From a virus: DNA of 21,720 bases. Of this stretch, positions 7,136 through 15,467 are shown piece by piece. The notes beneath the pieces are model-generated. The model was given only the letters and a program-made list of their open reading frames with translations, did not search any database and had not been told where the DNA came from. Made by a program: the position numbers and the translations under genes. The stretch spans positions 1 through 21,720 of the IMG/VR virus record IMGVR_UViG_3300034050_000545; one strand, written 5' to 3'. How positions within the stretch are numbered: the first letter of the stretch is position 1; every line of letters begins with the position of its first letter.

Positions 7136-7621
7136 TTACTGTTCTGTCGTAGCGCAAACCACGGTGAAACTGTACTCGGTTGAAATCTCGTCTTCGCTCA
7201 TGGTTCCGTTTGCCTGAGATTTTGCATACATCTTGACGACGTAAATATCCTCTCCGTTGTTGATGGCGTTGATCGCATCAGGTAATGACAAACCATTCCA
7301 GACGCCAAAAAGTCGCGCACTCAGATTCTCAGCCCGCAGCTCGTGCCTAGGCCGTGTGTCACTGCCGAATGTCTGATTTGCCTCTTCCCTGTCCTCGACC
7401 ATGGCCACCGTGATCCCGACGCGAAAAGCGTTGGTGCCCGGAAAGACTTCCTGATTGTCTGTGGCCTGCACTGAGAAAAACGGATATTTCTCCTGCGTGA
7501 ACTCTCGCCCATTGCGCGCAGAAAAGCCTAGGAACAATGGAAGCGAAATCAGGTCACTCGTAAGGATGGTACAGATGCGGCGTTGCAGCCTGTCGCCGGG
7601 ATTGATTGGATAAGTGTTCAT
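7136..7621 (-). CDS. Probable tail terminator (lambda U-like)
   Basis: This 161-aa protein has an N-terminal helical part (NPGDRLQRRICTILTSDLIS) followed by a beta-rich body (FRVGITVAMVEDREEANQTF, then DIYVVKMYAKSQANGTMSED) and a beta C-terminus (STEYSFTVVCATTEQ). This alternation resembles the tail-terminator/tail-completion family, which caps the tube and joins it to the head. It lies between the HK97 gp10/Z-like gene and the tube-like gene, exactly where lambda U lies. The start shares one base with the previous stop (TAATG at 7623-7619). The evidence is positional plus a general fold impression. Confidence 0.6.
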   Translation of the reverse strand: MNTYPINPGDRLQRRICTILTSDLISLPLFLGFSARNGREFTQEKYPFFSVQATDNQEVFPGTNAFRVGITVAMVEDREEANQTFGSDTRPRHELRAENLSARLFGVWNGLSLPDAINAINNGEDIYVVKMYAKSQANGTMSEDEISTEYSFTVVCATTEQ

Positions 7622-8247
7622 TACGCGAAGCCTGTTTTTTTGGCTATTCTTTCCAGATCTTGATTCATGAACTTGATGAAAATCGCTGTCACTTCTGGAA
7701 GAGCTTCACGAAACGCTTCAGGGGCCAGTTTTGTGGCGCCTTCTCGTGCATTGCGAGCAAACGCTTCGACCTTAAAAAAAGCTGATTCAGTAGCCAGTTT
7801 GCCTTGGCTTCTGTTTTTGAAAATTGTTTGATTTCTTGGATTTCTTTTTGGCGGAACCTTGAAAAGTTTATAGGCTGGAATAAATCCAGCGCGCAGAAAA
7901 TTCACTGAGTTGTTTTTGGCGTTGAAGAAATTGTCTATTTTTTCGACGACATTGACTGGCACCGGCCTTCCTGATTTCTTCAAGCGATCAAAAATAATAG
8001 CTGCGGCCACTGTATTATTGTAACGGCCTAAGTTGTTTGATTTCTTAGGGTTTTTGGCCCTAGCCATCAAGTCCCTTGTAACACGTTTTTGGCCGGGCGT
8101 TTTCTTGATGATTCGCGTTGCGGCAAATGGCAGCCAATACCTCATGGCCTTGTTGACCACCTCGGCATCAGTCTTGTTCTTCATCTGCGCAAATTTTGAA
8201 AGAGCACGACGCAGCGCCACATCCTCCACTGTGAGCGTCACGCTCAT
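7621..8247 (-). CDS. Tail completion / neck protein (HK97 gp10 or lambda Z-like)
   Basis: This 208-aa basic protein starts with TVEDVALRRALSKFAQM, then KAMRYWLPFAATRIIKKTPG followed by KRVTRDLMARAKNPKKSNNL. An N-terminal helix followed by a basic region with KxTPxxK-like motifs is typical of HK97 gp10-family neck proteins, which bridge connector and tail. The family is often 110-180 aa, so this one is somewhat long. A perfect-looking AAGGAGG lies ten bases before the ATG at 8247, one of very few Shine-Dalgarno-like sites here, although the ATG also overlaps the upstream stop by four bases (ATGA). The assignment follows gene order and the N-terminal pattern. Confidence 0.62.
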   Translation of the reverse strand: MSVTLTVEDVALRRALSKFAQMKNKTDAEVVNKAMRYWLPFAATRIIKKTPGQKRVTRDLMARAKNPKKSNNLGRYNNTVAAAIIFDRLKKSGRPVPVNVVEKIDNFFNAKNNSVNFLRAGFIPAYKLFKVPPKRNPRNQTIFKNRSQGKLATESAFFKVEAFARNAREGATKLAPEAFREALPEVTAIFIKFMNQDLERIAKKTGFA

Positions 8248-8603
8248 GCTGCTGTTGCCTCCTTGTTCGGGTCAATAAGGTCAAGAGCATAGAACGGGCG
8301 GATCGTATTCGTCTGAATGCTGTCGATGCGCAGAATGGCTGCCGTCGCCAAAACCGTTCCAAACTTCACCTCGTCACCGGTCTGCGGAACGATTGTAAAT
8401 GCAGCCTTGGTAGCGTTCACGGTCAGGGTTTGATCCTTGACTACTATTGATGCGAGCAGATCGCGCTGTGTGCGCCCCGTTGATTCGTAGCACGGTATCT
8501 GCGCGCCGTTGTGCCAGACGTAGAGCATAGCCGTGTCTGATACCGTCCCAAACTTGGTGCGGATGCGTCCATGAGCGGATGCGATGCGTTGAGCGTAGGT
8601 CAT
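8244..8603 (-). CDS. Head-tail connector / stopper (lambda FII-like)
   Basis: This 119-aa protein lies directly after the capsid genes and before the Z-like gene. It opens with TYAQRIASAHGRIRTKFGTV, then the beta-rich DTAMLYVWHNGAQIPCYEST, and ends with a hydrophobic beta strand (IRPFYALDLIDPNKEATAA). Size and the beta-barrel-like pattern match the head-tail joining / stopper group (lambda gpFII, HK97 gp9, SPP1 gp16), which closes the portal and docks the tail. The assignment is inferred from order, length and composition. The start ATG at 8603 lies two bases after an intrinsic terminator T-tract, leaving no room for a Shine-Dalgarno site. Confidence 0.6.
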   Translation of the reverse strand: MTYAQRIASAHGRIRTKFGTVSDTAMLYVWHNGAQIPCYESTGRTQRDLLASIVVKDQTLTVNATKAAFTIVPQTGDEVKFGTVLATAAILRIDSIQTNTIRPFYALDLIDPNKEATAA

Positions 8604-8605
8604 AC

Positions 8606-8644
8606 AAAAAAAGCGGCTGACAAGGATAGAACCCTGTCAGCCGC
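8606..8644 (-). terminator. Intrinsic terminator after capsid genes
   Basis: On the minus strand a perfect 10-bp stem (GCGGCTGACA at 8644-8635 pairing with TGTCAGCCGC at 8622-8613, plus two GC pairs inside the loop) is followed at once by seven T (8612-8606). The T-tract ends two bases before the ATG of the next gene at 8603. It would stop much of the transcription from the capsid genes before the tail genes. Confidence 0.93.
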
Positions 8645-8674
8645 CCACGATGATGACAACACCTACACCAAAAA

Positions 8675-9082
8675 TTAGGTCAGCAGCTTGACGGAGGCAG
8701 TGCCACCGGCATTAGCAGCTGATGTGGTAAACTTGACCCGCAGGAACTCAAGTGTACCAGCCGGCAAGCGAACGCGGAAGCTAGTGGCTGGAGCCCCAGC
8801 ACCACCCGCGCCGGTCACAACTCGTGAAATTCCAAGAGCAGTGCCGGTCGGAGAGGCAGCAGCGCCGTTCAGCACAAGCGCCGTGACGGTTGCGCCGTTA
8901 GCAAGCTGACCCACCGTAAAAGCAGGGAAAGCAATTTCTAGCTCATGCTCTTCGGGAAGGAAACCTTTGCTGTTGGTGCCGAGGTCAATATCAGCGGTAA
9001 ACGCATCGGTTGCTGTGGCCGGGATGGTGGCCGTAACGCTAAGCGTTGCGTCCTGAATGTTTCGAGTAAATTCGTTAGCCAT
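8675..9082 (-). CDS. Probable capsid decoration protein
   Basis: This 135-aa beta-rich protein lies directly after the major capsid gene and before a terminator. The composition is rich in Ala, Thr, Val and Gly and has no membrane segment. The N-terminus (MANEFTRNIQDATLSVTATI) and the C-terminal strand pattern (FRVRLPAGTLEFLRVKFTTS) suggest an all-beta fold. In lambda the decoration gene D lies next to the capsid gene E but on its other side, so the order is swapped here. Being cut off by a terminator from the tail genes implies high, capsid-level expression. An alternative is an fI-like head accessory protein. Family similarity is not proven. Confidence 0.55.
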   Translation of the reverse strand: MANEFTRNIQDATLSVTATIPATATDAFTADIDLGTNSKGFLPEEHELEIAFPAFTVGQLANGATVTALVLNGAAASPTGTALGISRVVTGAGGAGAPATSFRVRLPAGTLEFLRVKFTTSAANAGGTASVKLLT

Positions 9083-9113
9083 TGTAGTAATTCTTTAGAG
9101 TTTAGAAGCTCAA

Positions 9114-10037
9114 TTATTCAGCGATACCGATCGAGTCGGTGATGACGATTGCGATGCCGTTGGACTCAGTTGGCAGAGGAGCAAAGATCTCAGAACCGCT
9201 AGAGGTTTTGACACCGTTCTGAACGCTGGAAGCGGACCGGCTCACTTGGAGCTGGTAAGCGGACCGGCGGTTCATCAGCCAGTAATTAGGCCGGTAGCCG
9301 ACTGGGTACTTGCTGAGCAATTCAGCCAGTTTCCCGTCGGTGACGCCACCGCCGGAGTTTGAGCCAACGCTATTCAAGCGACCCACGCTGTATTTGCTGC
9401 CGACTTGCATCCCGACCCAAGCTGTCAAGTTGGCAACGTGAGCAGGATAGACAGAACCAGTGCCTACGTTTTCGATACGCCACTCACCAAGTTCAAAGGT
9501 GGTGCCGGCGCCGAACACGAGCTGCACGCCTTGCGTGTCCGTATTAATGCCGTACACCGATGACAGATCAGCACTGCCGCCAGCGCCAACCACAAGGCCG
9601 GAGTTGAACGCGGTATGGATCGCCTGCAAGCCGGGAAAGCCTTTGGAATCAACGCTGGTGCCGTAGATGACTTGTGAGCCCAGCTCAATCATCGCTTGGC
9701 GCATGACGCCAACGGATTCCACGTCCTTCCAAGCCTGCTCCCCGTCCTCGTAAGCGCGAGCCACCGCAACGTCGGCCTGAACGGCTCCGCTGAGAATGTA
9801 GCACTCAATGAGCTGGCTTTCGAACTCCGATTTCGTCGGGGTCGAACCTTCGTTGGCGGCGCGGAAACCGACACCAGGATACTGAACGCGCGAGGCGATC
9901 TTGTACGAGGTGCCGCGAATGGTGCGCGCTGGCATGATCTGAACCTCGGGAGCGTAGGTCAGCGTTTCTTCAATCAGTCCGACGATGGTGTCGGAGCCGT
10001 TGAGCTTTGCAATATCGAGAAGATTGGCTTGTGGCAT
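9114..10037 (-). CDS. Major capsid protein (HK97 fold expected)
   Basis: This 307-aa protein forms the icosahedral shell. Gene order (portal, protease-scaffold, this, decoration) and features of the P22/HK97-like capsid class support it: N-terminal helix-rich NLLDIAKLNGSDTIVGLIEE, the loop region with IRGTSYKIASRVQYPGVGFR (E-loop-like), ECYILSGAVQADVAVARAYE, and the C-terminal YPVGYRPNYWLMNRRSAYQL, which is typical of phage capsids in which a conserved WLMNR element lies near the spine. No long N-terminal delta domain is visible, which fits with a scaffold supplied by the upstream protein. The ATG start at 10037 lies 18 bases after the preceding stop. Confidence 0.85.
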   Translation of the reverse strand: MPQANLLDIAKLNGSDTIVGLIEETLTYAPEVQIMPARTIRGTSYKIASRVQYPGVGFRAANEGSTPTKSEFESQLIECYILSGAVQADVAVARAYEDGEQAWKDVESVGVMRQAMIELGSQVIYGTSVDSKGFPGLQAIHTAFNSGLVVGAGGSADLSSVYGINTDTQGVQLVFGAGTTFELGEWRIENVGTGSVYPAHVANLTAWVGMQVGSKYSVGRLNSVGSNSGGGVTDGKLAELLSKYPVGYRPNYWLMNRRSAYQLQVSRSASSVQNGVKTSSGSEIFAPLPTESNGIAIVITDSIGIAE

Positions 10038-10055
10038 GGTCTTGAGAGAAAGTTG

Positions 10056-10967
10056 TTATGAGTTGGCCGAAACGTAGGCCGCTTCGGTTGGGAATTTTTC
10101 GGTGAACGCACGAACCGCCTTCAGACGATCAAGGCCGGTGGCGGTTCCGATGGCTTGATTCTTGGCTTCGTGGTAGGAGATCGCTGGAACCTTAACTTCT
10201 GGCTCGTTGATAGGAGCGGCAAAAGCAGCAGGAGCAGGAGCGGCGGCGGCGAGGCGAGCTTGCAGCTCAATGTCGCTGTTACCAGCCTGCAACGCTTTCA
10301 GGTCAGCCTTGAGTGCCTCGCACTCGGCCAGCACTTTTGCGTTGTCGGCAGCAAACTGTGCAGCCACTTCGTCGAACTTAGCAGTGAAAGCGGCGAACTG
10401 CTCCGCGATCAAAGCGGAGAAATCGACTTGTGGTTCTGGCGCAGGCGCCACTGGGTCAATAGGCATAACATCTTCATCACTGTCAATCTGATCAGCCGAG
10501 AACACGCCGTCTGCGTTAGCGGCGGGAGTGTCCACAAAGTCTGCCGAGTATAGACCGCGCGGGCGGGTCATGTAATTGCCGCTCTCTTTGTCCAACTCTG
10601 GCGCATCCGCTGCAAACATCAAGCTCACGCCAAAAGCTGACGGGATTTCATTGATCATTTCAAGGAGCATCTCTTTTCCGCTGTGCGCCTCGAACAAGGT
10701 CAGGTCAGCCAGCAGCTTGCCTTTGCTCACCCGGAAATTCTCGTAATAGCCCACCGTGTCCTCGACCGAAGAGAAGTGGTTGAGCTTTGCCTTCACCCGG
10801 CCCTTCTCGATGGCCAGCGCCTTGAACTTGTTGAGCGAACGCTTGTCCACAAACACCCCATGACCGAGCGCCGGGCCTTCTTGGATCAAAGAAACGCCCA
10901 TGATGGTGTTCCCTGATACCTTGCCCTGAAAGGCTGCGAATGTCTGAATCTCTTCTTTGACGAGCAT
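10056..10967 (-). CDS. Prohead protease fused to scaffold
   Basis: This 303-aa protein appears to join a capsid maturation protease and an internal scaffold in one chain. Residues about 1-155 resemble the HK97/U35-type prohead proteases with an assemblin-like fold. His64 in LNHFSS and Ser110 or Ser115 in IPSAFGVSLMF are the likely catalytic residues, and VDTPAANADGVF near 145-156 matches a conserved end of the domain. A linker rich in Pro and Ala (165-180) leads to a coiled-coil region (about 183-245, AAFTAKFDEVAAQFAADNAK) and a C-terminal segment that probably binds the shell. Unlike lambda, where C and Nu3 are separate products of overlapping frames, here one frame holds both. The start ATG at 10967 is 16 bases after the portal stop; an open frame continues upstream into portal but is not likely to be coding. 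Confidence 0.8.
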   Translation of the reverse strand: MLVKEEIQTFAAFQGKVSGNTIMGVSLIQEGPALGHGVFVDKRSLNKFKALAIEKGRVKAKLNHFSSVEDTVGYYENFRVSKGKLLADLTLFEAHSGKEMLLEMINEIPSAFGVSLMFAADAPELDKESGNYMTRPRGLYSADFVDTPAANADGVFSADQIDSDEDVMPIDPVAPAPEPQVDFSALIAEQFAAFTAKFDEVAAQFAADNAKVLAECEALKADLKALQAGNSDIELQARLAAAAPAPAAFAAPINEPEVKVPAISYHEAKNQAIGTATGLDRLKAVRAFTEKFPTEAAYVSANS

Positions 10968-10983
10968 ACACGCCGCCCCAATG

Positions 10984-12642
10984 TCAATCAGTGCTACCAC
11001 CCTCGGCTTCGTCCTCGGCAATATCTTCGGCCTCGTCCTCGGGTGATTCCTCGTCCTCGACTTCTGGCACATCCTCCGCAGGTGCAGCCGCTGGCGCCGG
11101 GATAGCCGGCGCGTTTGGTGCCCGCCGCTCCAGCATATAGATGGCAGTTGGCAGATCCAGCACACCGCCCGATGCGTCCTGTACCATCTTCGCATCCTCG
11201 ACAAGCTCCATGGCCTCCGCGCGCAGCAGGCTGCGAATGATGTTGCGATCCTCACCGCGATCCGCTGCGATCTGCGTTTTGCTGATAATCCCGGCCATGG
11301 TCTCGTCGATAAGCGCCTTCGATTCGCGCCCGATGTCGGCGGTAACCTTAGCCGGAAAGCGCCATTCCCCCGCATCAAAGTCAGCCACGGCTGGCAAGTG
11401 CCCGAGCTGGATGCCGCGAGCGATGACGCGGATCACGATCGGATAGAGAAGTTTCTCCTCTAACGTTAGCTGCGTCATTTCAAACTCCCGCGCGGCCTGC
11501 GCCGCTTCCATCCTGACCGCTGTCCCCTGGCCTGCCCATGAGTAAATAAATCCGTAAGGCAGCCCGACGGCCAGTCCGGTCGAGCGAACGAGAGTGTCAA
11601 GAAACCCGTTAAATGTCGGAGACGGGCGGTTGAAATCGACCGGGTTGAACGATTCGCCTTCTGCGAGGTACTGGATGGCGCCCGGCTCCACCTTTTTCAT
11701 CCGGTCGGCGTCGCTCATGTAATCACTGTGCGTCGTGTCGAGCGAAACATCCTGATCCGCGCTTCCATCCGCGTTGTTGATTACACCGCTGATTGATGAA
11801 AGGTACTTCACCGAGATTTTCTCACATGCGAGGATCTCTTGCAGGTCTTTGATGTCGGTAATGGCTGCGTCGAACGCGGAAAAGCCCCGATAAGAGTCAA
11901 GCCGGGTGGGGTCGAACAAGTGCAAGAACTCCTGCGCCGGCACTTCCAGAGCAGGCATCATGCTTTCGCCGGTCAGGCTGCGATTGTAGATCCGGTAACG
12001 AATCGGCCTGCCCATCGCGTCGATGACGACGCCCGAAAAGTCCTGCTCACCCCGCTTGAGCGGTTTGAACGGTTTCGTGTCCGTCCCGTTTCGGTTTGGG
12101 ATCGAGCCGATGCGGTCAGCCTCGATGGCCTGTAACCGAATCGGACTAATTTTCAGCATCTCGTCGAGCTGGGTCATCGGCACTTCGGACACGATGTAGC
12201 CGATGTCCCCGTCGCGCTTCATACTGGTCACGCCAAGCCCGGCCAGCACCCGGAAGTGGTGGCGCCGGGTCAGATCGCAGCTTGCCATCCAACGCTCCAC
12301 GTAGGCCGTGATCGCTTTGTTGGCTTCTTCGGAACTGGTGCGCGGCACGTACTGCAAGCGCCCAACTGAAAAGGTACGGTACTTGCGCAGGATGCTTTTG
12401 ACCACACTGCTGTTTTCTTCCAGCCACCGAGCCTCCCGAATGAGCGTCACCCGGTCCGTGTGGTTTCGGCTGGAGTCAGGCTGATCCAGCGTTTGCCCGC
12501 TTGCCCGGCGATTCGTCGATGATTGCGCCCCGACGCGCCAGTATCCAACTTTATCGCCCGCCTCTAGCTGCGCTTTCGCGCGCTGACGTTGCAAAGCGGT
12601 TGCCGGACTGAAAAACCTGATCGTTTGTTCGATGAAACTCAT
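10984..12642 (-). CDS. Portal protein (lambda B family)
   Basis: This 552-aa protein forms the portal ring through which DNA is packaged. It matches the lambda-type portal family: N-terminal AKAQLEAGDKVGYWRVGAQS, the TRVTL-like helix (DRVTLIREARWLEENSSVVK), the conserved GVTSMKRDGDIGYIVSE, the IRLQAIEADRIGSIPN block, VPAQEFLHLFDPTRLDSYRG, the QEILACEKISVKYLS stem and the FSPATA start. The C-terminus is unusually acidic (PEVEDEESPEDEAEDIAEDE, residues about 521-545), as is seen in some lambda-like portals. The length fits the family (lambda gpB is 533 aa). The ATG overlaps the preceding stop by four bases (ATGA). Confidence 0.95.
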   Translation of the reverse strand: MSFIEQTIRFFSPATALQRQRAKAQLEAGDKVGYWRVGAQSSTNRRASGQTLDQPDSSRNHTDRVTLIREARWLEENSSVVKSILRKYRTFSVGRLQYVPRTSSEEANKAITAYVERWMASCDLTRRHHFRVLAGLGVTSMKRDGDIGYIVSEVPMTQLDEMLKISPIRLQAIEADRIGSIPNRNGTDTKPFKPLKRGEQDFSGVVIDAMGRPIRYRIYNRSLTGESMMPALEVPAQEFLHLFDPTRLDSYRGFSAFDAAITDIKDLQEILACEKISVKYLSSISGVINNADGSADQDVSLDTTHSDYMSDADRMKKVEPGAIQYLAEGESFNPVDFNRPSPTFNGFLDTLVRSTGLAVGLPYGFIYSWAGQGTAVRMEAAQAAREFEMTQLTLEEKLLYPIVIRVIARGIQLGHLPAVADFDAGEWRFPAKVTADIGRESKALIDETMAGIISKTQIAADRGEDRNIIRSLLRAEAMELVEDAKMVQDASGGVLDLPTAIYMLERRAPNAPAIPAPAAAPAEDVPEVEDEESPEDEAEDIAEDEAEGGSTD

Positions 12643-12914
12643 AGCGGAAAGGTTGAAAAGTCAGGTTTGAGACGGTTGGAGATACCCGGGTACTTCACCG
12701 GGTCGAGCTGGTGCATCCTCCGCATCACCGCCCTCATCAAGGTCATGACGGGAATGCCGCCATCCGAGCCAGATGCGCGGGTCTCGGACTCACCACCGCC
12801 CGACGTGCTAATCACGATGGTGCCCTGTCCTTCGGTCAGCGCGGATAAGCACTGATCGTAAAGCGTTTCGCAAAATTGCAGAGAAGCATACCGTAAGATT
12901 GAAGGTCCGCCCAT
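12639..12914 (-). CDS. gpW-like head-tail connector
   Basis: This 91-aa protein lies between the large terminase and portal, where lambda W lies. The pattern fits the small gpW/gp13-like connectors: helix SLQFCETLYDQCLSALTEG, a glycine/serine turn (ISTSGGGESETRASG) and a second helix (VMTLMRAVMRRMHQLDPVKY). gpW binds the portal and lets the tail attach; lambda gpW is 68 aa. I chose the ATG at 12914 because AAGGGA lies four bases upstream, and it follows the terminase stop by 16 bases. A longer frame from 12989 would overlap terminase by 59 bases and add a Arg/Ser-rich tail that looks like out-of-frame terminase coding. The stop overlaps the portal start as ATGA. Confidence 0.72.
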   Translation of the reverse strand: MGGPSILRYASLQFCETLYDQCLSALTEGQGTIVISTSGGGESETRASGSDGGIPVMTLMRAVMRRMHQLDPVKYPGISNRLKPDFSTFPL

Positions 12915-12930
12915 AAAGTCCCTTAGTCTG

Positions 12931-14766
12931 TCAAGCGTTGACAGCGTGACGCTCGATTGCTTGCGGCGCCCTTGGGGAAGGCGTTTCAAATATATCCGCT
13001 GTGCCTAGCAGCTTTTCAATATAAGCAGCCATCACTTGCATCCCTTCGCAGTCAAAAGAATGGTTTGGACCTAGTTTCTTAAAATAGTTTTTGTTTTTGC
13101 CAGTTTTTTTGTCTTTTTCGATAACAAACACTTCGTTCTGAATTTCTGTATAATAGTCCTTTGGAGCATTGTTTGCGACCTGCCATGATGCCCCCTGCCC
13201 TGCGCGCAAACGATGGAGAATTTGTTTCATCGGATCAGAACACATTACAATCCGTTTGGCGAGATCTGCTTTTCTAGCTCCCCTTCCAGCTAATCGAACA
13301 AGCCCTACCCCAGAATCAATGTATTGAATCTGCGAGTAAGGCCTTCTGACTTGTTGTGCTTTTCCGCTTCGCTTATCAATAATGGTCCAAGTAAAAAACT
13401 GAGCTTTGTCTCCCTTAACTGCGAACCATTCGTTGTCAGCGCATTGCCTGTATACTTCGCCTTGGTAGCGTTCAAAGCCGCAATCAATAAAAACTCTACT
13501 GGCGTTAATGTTGAACCTCTTTTGCAGATCTACTAATTGCTGCCAAGTGTACAGTTCTCCCGCATAAAAGAGGCGAGAATCACCATTTTGAGCCCATAAA
13601 CGCACCACAACACGGAAATAGTCACGCTGAACGTCTACCGTCATATATCGGCGGAACTCTTGGTCCCACTCTTCTTCCATTGCAAAAGAGCCAGATAAAT
13701 TGACCTCTTCGCTCTGGAACTCTCGCATATCCCAAAATTCACCAAGCCGCTTGCGTACAAACTCCGCCAATGGTGAGTAGTCGCCTAGTTTGCGTGAGTA
13801 TTCAGCCTTGAGAAACTCGCTCGCTATCGTGTCCCATGATACCCATGGCACGGTTAAAGCGTTCCAGTGGTAACTCTTGACGCGCGGATCTGGTGCTGAA
13901 TTTTGATTGAGGTAGAATCCGCTGTTTGCAAGCGATTTTCTCACCCTTGGGTCGTCCCGCAGCATGGCGTGACAGGCCGGGCATTCATATCGAACGGTAT
14001 TCCGGATGCGCGCTAGGTCGTACTTGCCGTCTGCCAGCTTTGCCCCTTCGCCGTCCCACCTCAGTTGAGAGAGGACCATCGGCCAGTGCTCGTCACACTC
14101 CGGGCATCGCACATTCCACTCGCTGCATGAGCCAGCAATGAAGGATTCGTAAAACTCGCCAGAGTTGTTCATTGGCGTGCTCACGTAGATCCGCTTACTG
14201 TTCCGAGCATCAAATGATGTCGTCCGCTTACGCGACTCATCAATATGTCCGTGCGGCCAGTAAGCAGCCTCATCACCAATCACGTACTTCGCCGCCTTAG
14301 ACTGGAGGTTGTGGATGTTGCTCGCACCCATCACGTATTGCGTCATGTGGGCGAATGCGACCGTCCTCTTTTGAATTGACTTGTCTCCACGTGCCAGCAT
14401 CTTAGTGACAGGCTTGCAGTCGAGAATCCTGTGCTTGAATCGGGTGTCCAAGAACTCGTCCGCGTGCTCATCGGTTTGCAGGTAAAGACACATATCCCCG
14501 CCCTCCTCCGCGATCAGGTAGAGCATAGCTCCCTCGGCCAGGGCGGTTTTGGCACTTTGCACCGAGCACGCGCAGATGATCTCCCTTGTCTCGTGGTTCT
14601 TTAACTGCGTCAGCGGCTCTTTAATCCATGGCGAGTTCTTGGTATCAAATGCGCCGAGGATCGGCCCGCGCTCGAACCGCACGTGGGTGCGCAGCCAGTC
14701 CTGCACCTCCAATTTTGGAGTAGGCCGGAAAATCTCCCTAACTGCATTGTAAATGATCGAACTCAT
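12931..14766 (-). CDS. terL: Terminase large subunit (GpA family)
   Basis: This 611-aa packaging motor protein has an ATPase and a nuclease domain. Visible motifs are a Walker A-like CSVQSAKT (67-74, K73), Walker B KYVIGDEA (160-167, D165 and E166), a Cys pair region with C221-x2-C224 and C262-x2-C265, likely zinc-binding as in the GpA family, and C-terminal nuclease acidic residues at D378 (MTVDVQRDYF), D428 (FIDCGFER) and FDCEGMQVMAAY near 590. Lambda gpA is 641 aa, so the length is normal. GpA-type terminases cut at cos sites, so cohesive ends are expected, but I cannot locate cos. The ATG overlaps the small-terminase stop by four bases (ATGA). Confidence 0.96.
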   Translation of the reverse strand: MSSIIYNAVREIFRPTPKLEVQDWLRTHVRFERGPILGAFDTKNSPWIKEPLTQLKNHETREIICACSVQSAKTALAEGAMLYLIAEEGGDMCLYLQTDEHADEFLDTRFKHRILDCKPVTKMLARGDKSIQKRTVAFAHMTQYVMGASNIHNLQSKAAKYVIGDEAAYWPHGHIDESRKRTTSFDARNSKRIYVSTPMNNSGEFYESFIAGSCSEWNVRCPECDEHWPMVLSQLRWDGEGAKLADGKYDLARIRNTVRYECPACHAMLRDDPRVRKSLANSGFYLNQNSAPDPRVKSYHWNALTVPWVSWDTIASEFLKAEYSRKLGDYSPLAEFVRKRLGEFWDMREFQSEEVNLSGSFAMEEEWDQEFRRYMTVDVQRDYFRVVVRLWAQNGDSRLFYAGELYTWQQLVDLQKRFNINASRVFIDCGFERYQGEVYRQCADNEWFAVKGDKAQFFTWTIIDKRSGKAQQVRRPYSQIQYIDSGVGLVRLAGRGARKADLAKRIVMCSDPMKQILHRLRAGQGASWQVANNAPKDYYTEIQNEVFVIEKDKKTGKNKNYFKKLGPNHSFDCEGMQVMAAYIEKLLGTADIFETPSPRAPQAIERHAVNA

Positions 14767-15467
14767 TTCTTTTGCCGCTTAGTCTTTGGTTTCTCCGGCT
14801 CTGCTGGCTTCACCTCTAAATCATCCCCGTCATCAGTAGGAGTGGTCAACGCATCCTCCAGCTTTGAGTAATCCTCCACCGACAACTCTTGGCATATTTT
14901 GTCGATCTTCTCCCGCATCCGTTGCTCTGCTTCTGCTGGCGTTACCCCGCTCACTTCATATGCCAGCTCCGATGGGACGCGGGAAAACTTGTCTTTCACC
15001 GCATAACAGATGGCCCTAAAAGCAATCAGCACTTTATCAACCTCAATCAGAATTGACTCAGCCTTCTTGTTCTTAATTTCTAAGTTCTTGCACTCCAGAA
15101 AGATCTTTCTGGCCTTGAGTGTCGCAACATCCTCAATGCCTTCGACGTTCACTTCGTCGCCATCGTTTAACCGCGTATAGTTTCCGTCTGACAGAAACTG
15201 CTTCCGAACCGCCTTGATCGCATCAAGATCGTATCCCAGCGGTGTCTTTTGGAATGCGTCCGGATTGATCTCCTTCCACCGCATCATGGCGGACACATAC
15301 ACGTTAAAAACAACAGCCACCTCGCTAAGGTTCTTTTTCCATCTTTCCTTGTCCTTGTGGCGGTGCAGGAACTCTGTATCGCCAGCAGACAAGACGATGC
15401 CTCGCTTGGCTTTCTCAAGTAGCAACTGGAATCGCTCTTGTGTCTGCTCTGGAGTGAGTGGCTCCAT
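14763..15467 (-). CDS. Terminase small subunit (Nu1-like)
   Basis: This 234-aa protein probably recognises the packaging site and docks the large subunit. A helix-turn-helix-like segment lies at about 46-66 (NLSEVAVVFNVYVSAMMRWK), as in the winged HTH of lambda gpNu1. A long charged helix follows (LKARKIFLECKNLEIKNKKA), the dimerisation-like part, then a conserved-looking VDKVLIAFRAICYAVKDKFS segment that is typical of this family. The C-terminus is acidic then Lys-rich (EVKPAEPEKPKTKRQKK). It is longer than lambda gpNu1 (181 aa). It lies directly before and overlaps the large terminase (ATGA), and starts with an ATG that shares a base with the preceding stop (TAATG). Confidence 0.85.
   Translation of the reverse strand: MEPLTPEQTQERFQLLLEKAKRGIVLSAGDTEFLHRHKDKERWKKNLSEVAVVFNVYVSAMMRWKEINPDAFQKTPLGYDLDAIKAVRKQFLSDGNYTRLNDGDEVNVEGIEDVATLKARKIFLECKNLEIKNKKAESILIEVDKVLIAFRAICYAVKDKFSRVPSELAYEVSGVTPAEAEQRMREKIDKICQELSVEDYSKLEDALTTPTDDGDDLEVKPAEPEKPKTKRQKK

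Noticed and set aside
10968-11378. Upstream extension of the protease frame by 137 codons
   Set aside because: It lies inside the portal gene, is Arg-rich and low in typical protein motifs, and the ATG at 10967 directly follows the portal stop.
12915-12989. Longer start for the gpW-like gene
   Set aside because: It overlaps terminase by 59 bases, adds a Arg/Ser-rich stretch, and the inner ATG at 12914 has AAGGGA at good spacing.
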